Assembly: GCA_003635315.1 (NCBI GenBank)
Contig: PYJD01000005.1
Span: 1-54,924 of the forward strand
Source: Candidatus Poribacteria bacterium
GTDB taxonomy: Bacteria; Poribacteria; WGA-4E; WGA-3G
Direction of reading: 5' to 3'
Length of the DNA stretch: 54,924 nucleotides
Position 1 is the first letter of the stretch; each line of letters begins with the position of its first letter. The notes beneath the pieces were generated by a model. The model was not told the origin of the DNA and did not search any database. It saw only the letters and a list, made by a program, of their open reading frames with translations. Positions 8,801 to 17,600 of the stretch are shown here, piece by piece. The translations under genes were made by a program, and so were the position numbers.

Positions 8801-9829
8801 TGTGGCATCTGTAGGAATTGGAATATGTATTTCTCTGAATTGTGTATCTCTGAATCTGTATTTTCCTTCAAAACCATACCCTTGTCCTCTCCGTGCACTT
8901 CTGTCGTAAATTAATGCAGCATCATACCGTGGTTGTCGTGCTAATGGTAATACAATACCGATATTTGGACCTTGGTAACTATCGGTTCCAACTCTCACGA
9001 TGATTTTAGCTATTTTTCCTTTTTTTAGGTCTCGTCGAATAGCGGGGAAATAGAAGAGTGGAATACCGCCGATCCGAAGAACGATATTTTTTGCAATCAT
9101 TTCTTGATTCATTCGGATAATGACTTCTGATACACTAAAATGGTAGTGTGGATGTTTTAGTGAACAAGTTGTTAGACTACCACCCTTTATATAAGATTTA
9201 TTGTCCTCAATTTTGAAAATTTCGCTCCCACCGAAATACCAAGGATCGCTAAAGGTGTACCCGTTCCGTGCAATCCCCTTTTTTGTTTCAAGGTTAAAAA
9301 CAAGGTCATCAGAATATGTTTCCTCTTCACCGACTTTCAGATATACATTTCCTGAAGCACGCATTAGATTATCATTGAAATCTGCCCAAACATGATCCGC
9401 GCGAAGAATTACATTATCATACTTAATGAGTGCATCCCCATGGATTTGAACGAAGTTTTCGTGTAAAATAACCTCTTCACCATCACCAATAACAGTGTCC
9501 TCTTCAGGCGTCATTGTCTCTGGATCTAAAGTTTTATTGGGAGCAATATCAGCGATCTCTGAATCTTGTTCATCTTCAGTATTCGTACTGTTATCTGCAT
9601 CAGGTGCAGTTTGTGCTGAATCTTGAGCAGTGATCGGATTGATTGGAGAAAAAACGGATAGTAGTAAAAGTGAGAGAAAAAAGGATATTAGTAAGACTCT
9701 TTTTGTTGAGTAATTTTCATTAACAGAATCTACATTCGATTCTGTAAGATATAAAGAAGGTATATCAGTAGACTTACTATTATATTGACGCGTTTTTTTA
9801 TTATTATTTTGCACAGATATATCAATCAC
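5894..9829 (-). CDS. lptD: LptD-type LPS-export outer-membrane protein with inserted parvulin-like domains
   Basis: The 1311-residue protein (E. coli LptD is about 784) would insert LPS into the outer leaflet of the outer membrane. A hydrophobic export signal spans about 44-60 after an unusually long N-terminal stretch. An OstA/LptA-like jellyroll follows (about 118-240) and then the first barrel strands. Residues about 365-475 match a parvulin domain (FNAIAQSES, GGDMGFLARG, DSAYHILKAG). About 484-586 form a second, weaker copy, 605-705 is a Glu/Asp-rich linker, and 722-748 resembles the tail of a third copy. The barrel resumes at about 752 and ends in Phe, as expected for BAM recognition. 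The first parvulin His is replaced (WLKQIFLEY). Only one Cys is present (C222), so the disulfides of E. coli LptD cannot form. The GTG start overlaps the surA stop as GTGA, suggesting translational coupling. Confidence 0.85.
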   Translation of the reverse strand: MIDISVQNNNKKTRQYNSKSTDIPSLYLTESNVDSVNENYSTKRVLLISFFLSLLLLSVFSPINPITAQDSAQTAPDADNSTNTEDEQDSEIADIAPNKTLDPETMTPEEDTVIGDGEEVILHENFVQIHGDALIKYDNVILRADHVWADFNDNLMRASGNVYLKVGEEETYSDDLVFNLETKKGIARNGYTFSDPWYFGGSEIFKIEDNKSYIKGGSLTTCSLKHPHYHFSVSEVIIRMNQEMIAKNIVLRIGGIPLFYFPAIRRDLKKGKIAKIIVRVGTDSYQGPNIGIVLPLARQPRYDAALIYDRSARRGQGYGFEGKYRFRDTQFREIHIPIPTDATPAQRTKLEEKAQEIYDRLEGDYDRYWLKQIFLEYTITDEDANRAKEEAETIIEQLNEEDADFNAIAQSESDHNETRYDGGDMGFLARGETDKDGIPLLDPILEEAAFSLKEGEISSLLRTDSAYHILKAGRILDVYGEREIKLYRIDIAIEASSETQEKIRELGEKIHERAIAGDTFEDLASEFPEAVLSEINDGEGMQLNEMDQSWQYSIGRMENPGDITEDRPVFSDEGNYIFQLIKKEETPTFEELAEDFEANWETFQAEVLATTEEEVKTQDEDSEEIDDKVETPEESNDVEIPDEMELTPDITPESKETEEDKTTDPEQVIDDQTPNIEDPIQEVLEVEEDNGDGVEGEEEEEEIQVYKKHGYRGRWEDPRQVASEAQSLYAGEYSRVLKTKKSFRLIKVDKKRSYIGDIYFYGADEYSFSRQDATRIGRRWNMRWGHRQSFFTPWDSRTAGRRPISFIGRTDWRALSYKENFQLPNESSLKSFGILTYGSALSAASDRDIDKNGNLTYSTETIGDITARLEVRHVQDFSGEGTTALQKLPQLTVNFSRMRFNRLPVFEAANDRLVTISEKLKSEKPILSLFAFPTLENTSFDMDIQFGNFYRQRYRGKFGDENNVFLQTLDLGFDLRKQSTLLITPLRELKINSTLNTNMIWHDKDQEKNRNIIRGVYSIRSQATNTLFRIYKTNYIPGVRKLRHELQSTLTFDYQPAIDEESILYPFGPSTFFYERKRLTYNFNTNIEIKTRRSQTAHRIFYFDTRLTADFTEFESLYRRKYETIESDFTIVPLPSRNLNMTVRLTHDPNPHPDDGEQFKMVGIRTNIRYTRQQWYVSFGNSFSKRHTSLRASRSMTANGRYRVSRNLEFDFSLIYYPIERQFYSQRISMNRNLHDWNLRISWSRVGIKREPPYDTVRQDFTFQVNLIGEPAVSMGVGYDATTETWGLHTLPAGVPYNAFGASNSLGRSFF

Positions 9830-11160
9830 TTAGATTCTGGTGTACTTGTATCAGCGGTTAAAGATGGTACTGCATCAGGTTTAATTTTTATATATGCATT
9901 TTCCAGTAATGAGTCAGTATATGCAGTCCATTCTTTTTCGAATAATTGTTGGCGTAAAATACCGACAATTTGCTGTTTTTCCTCAGCAGTTAAGTCGGGA
10001 GTGATTCTATCATCTACATGGTAAATATGAATACCGCGTTCTGTTTCAATTGGATCACTATATTTTCCTAAATCAAGCATGCTAATGACTTCACGTTTTT
10101 TGGGAGTTAATTCAAGGAGCGTTATAATCCCTAAGTCTCCACCTTTAGTATTCGTCTCCCTATCATCAGAATGTTGTGTAGCAAGTGTCTTGAAATCTTC
10201 ACCATTTTGTAATTTACTTATAATTTCAACTGACTCTTCACGAGTGTCAATTATTGCAGATTCACTGATAGGATAATCTATAGTCATATACCGAAAAAAG
10301 ATTTTTTCTTCTGTCCGAGATTCGACCCTAAAAATATGGATACCATCGTCTGATTCAACTGGTTTGCTAATGTTCCCTTGCTCAAGTTTAGAAAGGGTTG
10401 TTAGGAATTCATTTGGAAACTTAAGCAATTCTGCTGGTGAAGTTTCAATGATTTCTCCTGCATTTTCGTTAGATGTTATCCGTTGAGCGATTTTTTCAAA
10501 CTGGGATTTATCCGCATTAATCTCTTCTAATATTTTATTTGCTTTTTCAGAAGCTGCGTTTTTATCTTCTTCAGTTGGTTGAAATGCTATAAAGATGTGA
10601 CGTAAATGTATTCTTACAGCTTTAGTCGGTAATTGTTCCTGATTTTCTTCAACAAATTTTTGTACGTCACTATCCCGTACCTGTAATCTTGGAATTATCC
10701 TTCCCATTACAAGTTTTTCAGTCATTAAATTTCGTTGTATTTGCTCACGAAAAGATTCATAAGTAAGTCCATCTCTGTTTAATAACTTCGTAAATTCTTC
10801 ATCTGTAGGTATGTTATATTTATTTTTAAAATCCTGTATCTGTTCTTCAATATCTGAATCGGAAACTTGGATTTTTAGTGTTAATGCTGCTTCTAACAAA
10901 AGCATTTGACGGATCAATCTATCCAATAATTCACTTCGTTGTTTCTCGGCTTCTTTCTGTGCTTCAACTTCACTGAAACGGTAAACTTGTTGTAGTTCAA
11001 ATGCTCGTTGACTTACTAATATGTCGAGTCGTCTTTGGGTTATAATATCATCATTGACAAAAGCAATAATTCTATCAATAACACGTGCAGAACTATATGA
11101 TGTGATATTGATTAGTATAAGGATGAATAGAATAGTATAAATGAGAATCTTTGGTTTCAT
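9826..11160 (-). CDS. surA: SurA-type periplasmic chaperone / peptidyl-prolyl isomerase
   Basis: The 444-residue protein has a signal peptide (about 1-25), a SurA N-terminal domain starting at DRIIAFVNDDIITQRRLD, and two parvulin domains. The first parvulin domain (about 185-285) keeps the His of RHIFIAF and the late GIHIFRV. The second (about 292-390) has GGDLG and RGIHIYHV, but the early His is Tyr. A C-terminal helix follows, as in SurA. The family escorts unfolded outer-membrane proteins across the periplasm, and LptD is a classical client. Here lptD is the next gene, overlapping by 4 bases. GGAG lies 8 bases before the ATG. The length is close to E. coli SurA (428). Confidence 0.93.
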   Translation of the reverse strand: MKPKILIYTILFILILINITSYSSARVIDRIIAFVNDDIITQRRLDILVSQRAFELQQVYRFSEVEAQKEAEKQRSELLDRLIRQMLLLEAALTLKIQVSDSDIEEQIQDFKNKYNIPTDEEFTKLLNRDGLTYESFREQIQRNLMTEKLVMGRIIPRLQVRDSDVQKFVEENQEQLPTKAVRIHLRHIFIAFQPTEEDKNAASEKANKILEEINADKSQFEKIAQRITSNENAGEIIETSPAELLKFPNEFLTTLSKLEQGNISKPVESDDGIHIFRVESRTEEKIFFRYMTIDYPISESAIIDTREESVEIISKLQNGEDFKTLATQHSDDRETNTKGGDLGIITLLELTPKKREVISMLDLGKYSDPIETERGIHIYHVDDRITPDLTAEEKQQIVGILRQQLFEKEWTAYTDSLLENAYIKIKPDAVPSLTADTSTPESK

Positions 11161-11470
11161 GATCTAACTCCAGAATATGGTATTTATGCCATTTCCTTGT
11201 TTTTGATAACCGTTAAAAATTGAATTTTATTATATGGTTGATCTTCTGTTTTTTATATTCGTTGTCAGAATATTATTCTTTCTTCAAAAAAAATATTATA
11301 CCATTTCTAACAATACCTTCGTCATTTTTGAATGCTCCAGTTGAATGAGTACATTGTGTTGATCTACCATTGCTCTGTGATATTGTATGATTCTATGAAT
11401 AATAATAACTCCAGGTTTTCGTTTAAGTATTTTTAATTACCATAGATCCTGTTTTGACAATAGGTAAAAT

Positions 11471-11540
11471 CTAACAGAATGTGCTACAAAACGCACAATC
11501 TAACAGAATGTGCTACAAAACGCACAATCTAACAGAATGT
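11471..11540. repeat. 29-bp tandem repeat, 2.4 copies
   Basis: The unit begins CTAACAGAATGTGCTACAAA. Copies start at 11471, 11500 and 11529, and the third is truncated. The copies are identical over the shared bases. There are no unique spacers, so it is not a CRISPR. Confidence 0.85.
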
Positions 11541-11693
11541 CTATTATTGGTGAAGGTATTGTTATAAGAAATCATGTCGTATTACAGTTTTATGTAGAAC
11601 CTCATCTTCTACTACACAACCTAAAAGTTATGCACAAAAAAGAGACATTTTCATTTAGAAATTGTATTAAAACTCATAGTCGTAAATTGAACA

Positions 11694-12145
11694 TTTAATC
11701 CTAATATCCAGACGAATTAATTAGGTGCAAAACAGACTTTTAATCCTAAATTCCCTAATAAAAAATCGTCAAAATATTGATTTACTCCATGCGTCGAAAA
11801 ACTGCAAAAAGTTACACTTTTTGACACATTGTGTGTCATTGAAATTGGTGTAAATTACCCCTCTAACCTCTGTCATAGACTGACTTTACTCCACTTTAAA
11901 TTAGATTTATAGAATTTCCAAAAAGTGTGATTTTTTGTCTTTGTTGTCCCTACGGATATTGCATTTTTCAAACTGCATATTAAAGCAGATATTTTGACGT
12001 AAAGAGAGTTTTTGTATTTAGGATCGTTTTTATAGATATTCATCATTTATTCTCTAATTATATATTTCCCATAAAAGTTTAATAAAGTAGCTTTTGGTAG
12101 TGTTAGTTGTTAGATATAGTTATTTTCTTCATTTAATTTTCAATT
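11694..12145. repeat. Long interspersed non-coding element, copy A
   Basis: This stretch is closely related to 39208-39853. A 92-base core (11806-11897) is identical in both copies. The core opens with two adjacent inverted repeats: AAAAAGT-TAC-ACTTTTT (11806-11822) and TGACAC-ATTGT-GTGTCA (11822-11838). Similarity continues patchily to a shared tail (AGTAGCTTTTGGTA, then TGTTAGTTGTTAG). No open frame of useful size runs through the core, so it is either a mobile element remnant or a structured RNA or regulatory element. Confidence 0.7.
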
Positions 12146-12255
12146 ACTGAAGATTAATTTATTCAATCGGTATTTTCTTGACGAAATCCAGTGCGGTTCA
12201 TGAAGATTAATTTAATCATTCGGTAATATCTTGACGAAATCCGAATCAACGGTAT

Positions 12256-12274
12256 GAATGCCATTAAGGCATTC
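12256..12274. repeat. GAATGCC/GGCATTC hairpin repeat
   Basis: Perfect 7-bp stem with loop ATTAA, embedded in the wider motif ATCAACGGTATGAATGCC. It is followed directly by one unit of the 34-bp repeat family. Confidence 0.7.
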
Positions 12275-12442
12275 CCCAAATCAACGCCGAATCCACATTT
12301 GGAATTCGTCGGGTTACAAACCGCACCTACCGGCGCAGCGGTAAATTAGAATTACCGATTTTAATAATTAAACTTCATCAAACCGCACCTACCGGTTTGG
12401 GTGAAAGGTGTTGGTATGTCATAATATTTCTCAGAAAATGAA

Positions 12443-12471
12443 GACGGGTAGATATAATCGTTCTACCCGTC
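12443..12471 (-). terminator. Probable terminator after the parvulin pair
   Basis: GACGGGTAGA at 12443-12452 pairs perfectly with TCTACCCGTC at 12462-12471 around a 9-base loop. Read on the minus strand it is followed by TTCATTTTC, a modest T-rich tail. It sits just downstream of the stop of the 12491-13462 gene, as expected for the end of that transcript. Confidence 0.6.
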
Positions 12472-12490
12472 CTTCTAACGTGATGAAGAA

Positions 12491-13462
12491 TTACTCTTCT
12501 GGATTTGTTTCTTCAGGAGATGTTTCCTCAGATTCCTCAGGTGTTTCATCTTCAGGGATCCGGTCGATGAATGTTTTCACCTCAGCCTTTTGTCTGAGAA
12601 AAGTAATCCAATTATCCATTAATTCATTACGTTTTTCGCGTTCCACCTTTCTGATAACATCCTTTCTGACACCTTCTTCACTAAAAGGTCTTTGAAAAGC
12701 GTCTCTGGCTTCATCCTTACGAAACATCATGTAGTACTTCTGTCCTTGTACTTCGACTTCAATTACAGATGAGTGGATTTCTCCGATTTCTGCGTTGAAC
12801 GCTGCATCCATAAAAGGTTCAGTACCAGTAGGATATGAGTTTCTACTGATATAGTCGGTATCTCCTGGTGCTGCCGGATTTGCCCCAGGACCTACCAATT
12901 CGCCTCTATCAGAGAGTTCTTGTGCTGATACAGCAATGTCTTTTCCAGCTTGTATTTCTGCGAATACTTCATCTGCCCGTTCTTTATCCTGAAGTGTTAT
13001 ACATAGGAGTCTTACCTGTTCTGGACGAACGTATTCTTCCATATTGACATCATAGTATGCTTGATAGTGTTCTTCAGATAGAGTGAGTTTTTGATCAACT
13101 TCCTGTTCAGTTAATTTCTCAATCATTAATTCATGAAGATAATCTTTAACTTTCTTCAGAATTTCTGGATCTTCGTTAAGGTTCTGATCTTTTGCAAGAC
13201 AGAGGATAAGACGACTTTCAGCCATAAGGGTCATATACTCTTCAAGACCCTCTTTATCTTGGTATTGTCTTTGTTTATATTCAGGAAGTTCACTAATTTC
13301 TTGCATCATCTCTTCAAGAGTGATTCTCTGTTTTCCTTCCCATTCAAATTCTGCTATCACAGTGCCATCAGCACTAATAGCCTTATCACCACAGCTATAT
13401 AAAAATGGATGAATAGCCAGTATGGTGAGTAATAAAATTGAAATGCTACTATATTTTTTCAT
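12491..13462 (-). CDS. Parvulin-like (SurA/PrsA-type) lipoprotein
   Basis: The 323-residue protein has a lipoprotein signal; the lipobox LYSC places the lipidated Cys at residue 24. An N-terminal helical domain (about 45-135) resembles the SurA/PrsA chaperone region. A divergent parvulin domain follows (about 145-250), then a charged helix and a Glu/Pro-rich tail. The usual catalytic His of the first parvulin strand is missing (VRLLCITL), so isomerase activity is doubtful and a holdase role is likelier. It is paralogous along its whole length to the gene 25 bases upstream. AAGGAGG lies about 7 bases before the ATG. It is the last gene of the mfd unit and is followed by a terminator hairpin. 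Confidence 0.85.
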   Translation of the reverse strand: MKKYSSISILLLTILAIHPFLYSCGDKAISADGTVIAEFEWEGKQRITLEEMMQEISELPEYKQRQYQDKEGLEEYMTLMAESRLILCLAKDQNLNEDPEILKKVKDYLHELMIEKLTEQEVDQKLTLSEEHYQAYYDVNMEEYVRPEQVRLLCITLQDKERADEVFAEIQAGKDIAVSAQELSDRGELVGPGANPAAPGDTDYISRNSYPTGTEPFMDAAFNAEIGEIHSSVIEVEVQGQKYYMMFRKDEARDAFQRPFSEEGVRKDVIRKVEREKRNELMDNWITFLRQKAEVKTFIDRIPEDETPEESEETSPEETNPEE

Positions 13463-13487
13463 GAATGTCCTCCTTTACAATGTGAAA

Positions 13488-14456
13488 CTATTCATCAGAT
13501 GGATTTTCTTCATCAGTGTCTTCTGGTTTTGGTGGTGTAGGAATGTTTTCTGGATAGGTTTTGAGTTTTGCTGCAGAAGACATCTCGTCAATCCATTCAA
13601 AAATTCGTTCTCGTTTTTTTTCTCTGATAACTTTGCGTTCAATATCAGATTTAACTTCGTCAAACTCCTTCTGGCGATCCGGTTGATGTTCCTCTTTTCT
13701 GAAAATGAGATAATATGTTTCATCCTCGACATCAGTTTCAAAAACAGCATCGGTCATTTCACCAATTTCTTGTTCGAAAACAGCTTCAATGAATTCAGAC
13801 CAATTGGGTGAAGCGGTTTTGGTGAAAAAGTTTGTGTTTCCTGGATCGTCAGCATTCATACCTGGACCATTAGCAAATTTTTTGTCGTCAGAAAGTTCTT
13901 TTGCTATAGCAACAATATCTTTACCAGCTTTAATCTGATCCAAAGTTTCATGAGCTAAATCTTCATCATCAAGCGTGATACAAGTAGCCCTCACCCTTGC
14001 TTCTTCAATGTATTCGTCCTTATGTTCATCATAATAATCCAGAAGATCTTCTTCACTAAAATGTACTTTTGCATCAACTTCGATTTCAGTAAGTTTTTCG
14101 ACCATAAGTTGATGTGTATAATCATCCATTTTATTTAGAAAATCTTCAAGTCTATCGAATCCTAAATCTGTAGCTTGTAGAAGTTTGAGTTTTTCATCAA
14201 TATAGTCTTCTAAGTATTCAGCTTTGCCTTCTTTAGTAGAATAATTTTGCTGTCTATATACAGGTAATTCTGCAATAGCAGCCTCTAATTCAGCCAGAGA
14301 GATCTGTTTCATTTCACCGTTCCACTTATACTCAGCGAGGATAATCTGACTATGATGGATCTTTTGTTCATCGGCATTATGATTATCAGATTTTACAAGA
14401 GTCCAAGTGAGAAAACAGGTTATAAATAGAGTTACAAGAATAACGATTTTTTTCAC
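13488..14456 (-). CDS. Parvulin-like (SurA/PpiC-type) secreted chaperone
   Basis: The 322-residue protein begins with a GTG preceded by AAGGAG. A signal peptide or membrane anchor covers about 1-22; C14 is too early and in the wrong context for a lipobox. A helical chaperone region (about 45-135), a divergent parvulin domain (about 148-255) and an acidic tail follow. It aligns throughout with the next gene, for example in LPVYRQQNY against LPEYKQRQY, which indicates tandem duplication. The early parvulin His is missing (VRATCITL). It lies 180 bases downstream of mfd, an arrangement reminiscent of the mfd-PPIase neighbourhoods known in other bacteria. The predicted location is periplasmic. Confidence 0.85.
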   Translation of the reverse strand: MKKIVILVTLFITCFLTWTLVKSDNHNADEQKIHHSQIILAEYKWNGEMKQISLAELEAAIAELPVYRQQNYSTKEGKAEYLEDYIDEKLKLLQATDLGFDRLEDFLNKMDDYTHQLMVEKLTEIEVDAKVHFSEEDLLDYYDEHKDEYIEEARVRATCITLDDEDLAHETLDQIKAGKDIVAIAKELSDDKKFANGPGMNADDPGNTNFFTKTASPNWSEFIEAVFEQEIGEMTDAVFETDVEDETYYLIFRKEEHQPDRQKEFDEVKSDIERKVIREKKRERIFEWIDEMSSAAKLKTYPENIPTPPKPEDTDEENPSDE

Positions 14457-14635
14457 TTTAAAGTTCTCCTTTTATAATATATTGATAGATCGATATATGT
14501 GATATTAGGTATATGTGTAGTTTGAAACCACACTCACCTTGGTGTGATAGTAGAATTTAGTGATTAAATCACTTTTATTCGCTTAAGTCGAACTCACATT
14601 AGCATCAATTATATAAGATGTATAATATAATAGAT

Positions 14636-17600
14636 TTATTCAGTCTTTTCAACAAACATTGTTAAAACGCGTTGCAGTTCTTTTAATAAAGTCCTACCAT
14701 TTAAATTATCAATTGAGATCATAAGTTGTGCAGGTGGTTTTAGCTGTAAAATTGGATTATTGTGGATAATTTCAACAAACTTAGTTGGGTCAACCTTTGG
14801 ATTCCTATCATCAAAAGTGACCTTAATTTGTTCATTTCCAGCAACAATGGCGGTTATACCGAGTTTCTGACAGTACTGCTTAATACTTGAGATTTCAAGT
14901 AGCATCAAGACCGGTTCGGGTATTTCCCCGTATCGATCTTGTAGTTCGTCAACCAGTTTCTGTTTTTCTGATACGGTTTTTATAGCGGAGATTTTCTTAT
15001 AGATTGATATTTTTTGTCTGCTTTCAGGTATATAATCATCGGGTATAAATGCCTCAATGGGTAAATTTATACTTGTCTCAATGTCTTCCTCTACCTTTTC
15101 ACCTTTTAGTTTCTTAACAGCTTCATCGAGTAGTTTACAGTATAGTTCATATCCTACCTTAGTGATATGTCCGTGTTGTTGTGCTCCCAGTATATTGCCA
15201 GCGCCTCGAATTTCTAAATCTCTGAGAGCAATTTTGAAACCAGATCCCAGATCAGTAAATTCTTCTATGACTCTGAGTCGTTTTTGTGCACCTTCTGTGA
15301 TAGGTTTGTCAGGAGGGTAAAATAGATATCCAAAGGCTTGTTCATCGGCACGCCCGACTCTACCGCGTAGTTGATAAAGCTGTGCTAAACCAAAAGCATC
15401 GGCACGATTAATCATGATGGTATTAACATTCGGTATGTCTAATCCGGACTCAATTATCATCGTACATACCAGAATATCGTACTTATGACGAACAAATTCT
15501 AACATGACATTTTCCAATTCCCGTTCCGGCATCTGACCGTGTGCGACAGCAATTCGTGCGTTTGGAACAAGATCTTGTATGTTTGTTGCAAAACTCCCGA
15601 TATCTTGTACTCGATTATGAACGAAAAAGACCTGACCATCCCGAGCCAACTCAGTGTTTATTGAATCTTTAATTACTTTCGTGTTGTAAGGAATTACATG
15701 GGTTTGTATCGGTAATCTGTTAGCCGGCGGTGTATTTATAATACTAAAATCTCTAATTCCGACAAGTGACATATGTAATGTACGTGGAATCGGAGTAGCT
15801 GTCAATGTTAATACATCAACGGTTTCCTTATATTGTTTGATTTTTTCTTTATGTTTAACACCAAAGCGATGCTCTTCATCTACAATTAACAATCCAAGGT
15901 TATCAAATGAAACAGTGTCTGAGAGTAAACTATGTGTACCTATGACAATATCAACTGAACCATCCTCAAGTTTCGATTTTACAGTTTGTATCTCTTTTCT
16001 GTTACGGAAACGATTTAACATCTCAACTTGGATAGGAAATGAATTAAAACGTTTCTCAAAAGTATCATAATGTTGCAATGCTAATATGGTTGTAGGACAC
16101 AGAAGTGCTACCTGTTTTTCTGACATGACAGCTTTAAAAGCTGCTCTTAAGGCAACTTCAGTTTTACCGTAGCCAACATCTCCACAGATTAGTCTATCCA
16201 TAGGACCGATTGCTTCCATATCCGCTTTGACATCTTCAATGGCTTGTAGTTGGTCGTCAGTTTCTTGAAATGGAAAGAGAGCTTCGAATTCCGCTTCCCA
16301 TGGTACCTCTGTTGGAAAACTAAAACCTTTATTTGCTTGTCGAGTTGCGTATAATTTTAGGAGTTCGCCAGCCATCTCTTCAATTGCAGCTTTTGCACGA
16401 CCCTTTTTACTTTCCCATGCTTTACCACCAAGGTGATCTAAAACTGGTTTATAGGATTCATCTTTATTACTAACGTATTTCTGTACCAAATCCAGTTGAT
16501 AAGTAGGGACATATAGTTTATCATCACCTTTGTATTTTAGGATGAGAAAATCCTGTTCCTGTCCATCAATATCCATTCTACGGATACCTTCATATAAGGC
16601 AATCCCGTGAGACACATGTACAACAAAATCTCCCGGTTTCATATCAATAAGACTTAATAAAGGAGCACCACTTGTATGTCGTTTTGATGGTATGGCTTTT
16701 CGTTGTCGACTTCCAAATATCTCATTCTCAGATATTACAGCGAACTTTTGGGATTCACTGAGAAAACCTTCTGAGATAAAACCAACACTTACCATAATTC
16801 CCTCTGGTGGTATATCTCGTTCGATGAGCATTTCATAAACTCGTTTAGCCTGTTGTGGTGTTTCGCAGAAGACGTTAACTAAGAACTTTCTATTTGTCCA
16901 GTTTCTGATCTGATCAAAAACCATTTGGTAGTTTCCTCTACCCAGTCCAAGTGGTTTTATGTCGAATTGTAAATCCTCAATTTCCTTCGTAATTTCTTCA
17001 TCTAAAGAGTTAGCTGATGAATCTTCAATAGTATTAGATGCCAAAGAGAGAGATATCTTCAATAAATTATCAGTTTTTTCTTGGATTGTATCATAAGAAA
17101 AGACCAAATTGTCTACAGGAGTCATTAATTTGCCCTCTTCAACTCTCCTATCATATATCTCATTGAGTTGTTCATACATTTGATTAACTTCACGGGCTTG
17201 CCACCGAGGTTCAATAATGAGGACAATCAAATCATCAGGTAAGTAATCCGTTAGCATTTCTGTTTCGGGGTATAGCATTGGTAGAAAGGCTTCAATTCCA
17301 TCAATATTCACTGGAGAATCATCAATTTCAGATATATTCTTTGATTCAATTTTATCTAAGAATGTTTGTATAGTTTGCGTCATATACCGAATAGAATCGA
17401 TAAACTCCGGTTTATTTGAAACTTCCTTCATCATCGATTCTGTTTCTGCTTTCCAATTTGCTAAAGATATATCTCCTGGACAAATTTCGGACATAGGTGT
17501 GATGACAACAGAAGATGCTTGATCTGTTGATACTTGTGATGTTGGGTCAAACAATCTGATTTCGTCGATTTCATCTCCAAAAAAGTCCAAACGAACTGGT

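Larger units (their letters stand above)
11161..12490. other. 1.3-kb repeat-rich spacer upstream of surA-lptD
   Basis: No credible gene. It contains one copy of the 14-bp motif (TTATACCATTTCTA, 11296-11309), a 29-bp tandem repeat (11471-11540), a long interspersed element (11694-12145), two tandem copies of a unit of about 50 bases beginning GAAGATTAATTTA (about 12150-12240), a GAATGCC hairpin (12256-12274), a 34-bp-family unit (about 12275-12308), and the terminator of the upstream parvulin genes. The surA-lptD promoter must lie near its left end but was not identified. Confidence 0.6.

Noticed and set aside
11510..11698. 62-codon frame over the 29-bp tandem repeat
   Set aside because: It begins inside the repeat, has no ribosome-binding site and encodes a low-complexity peptide resembling nothing known.
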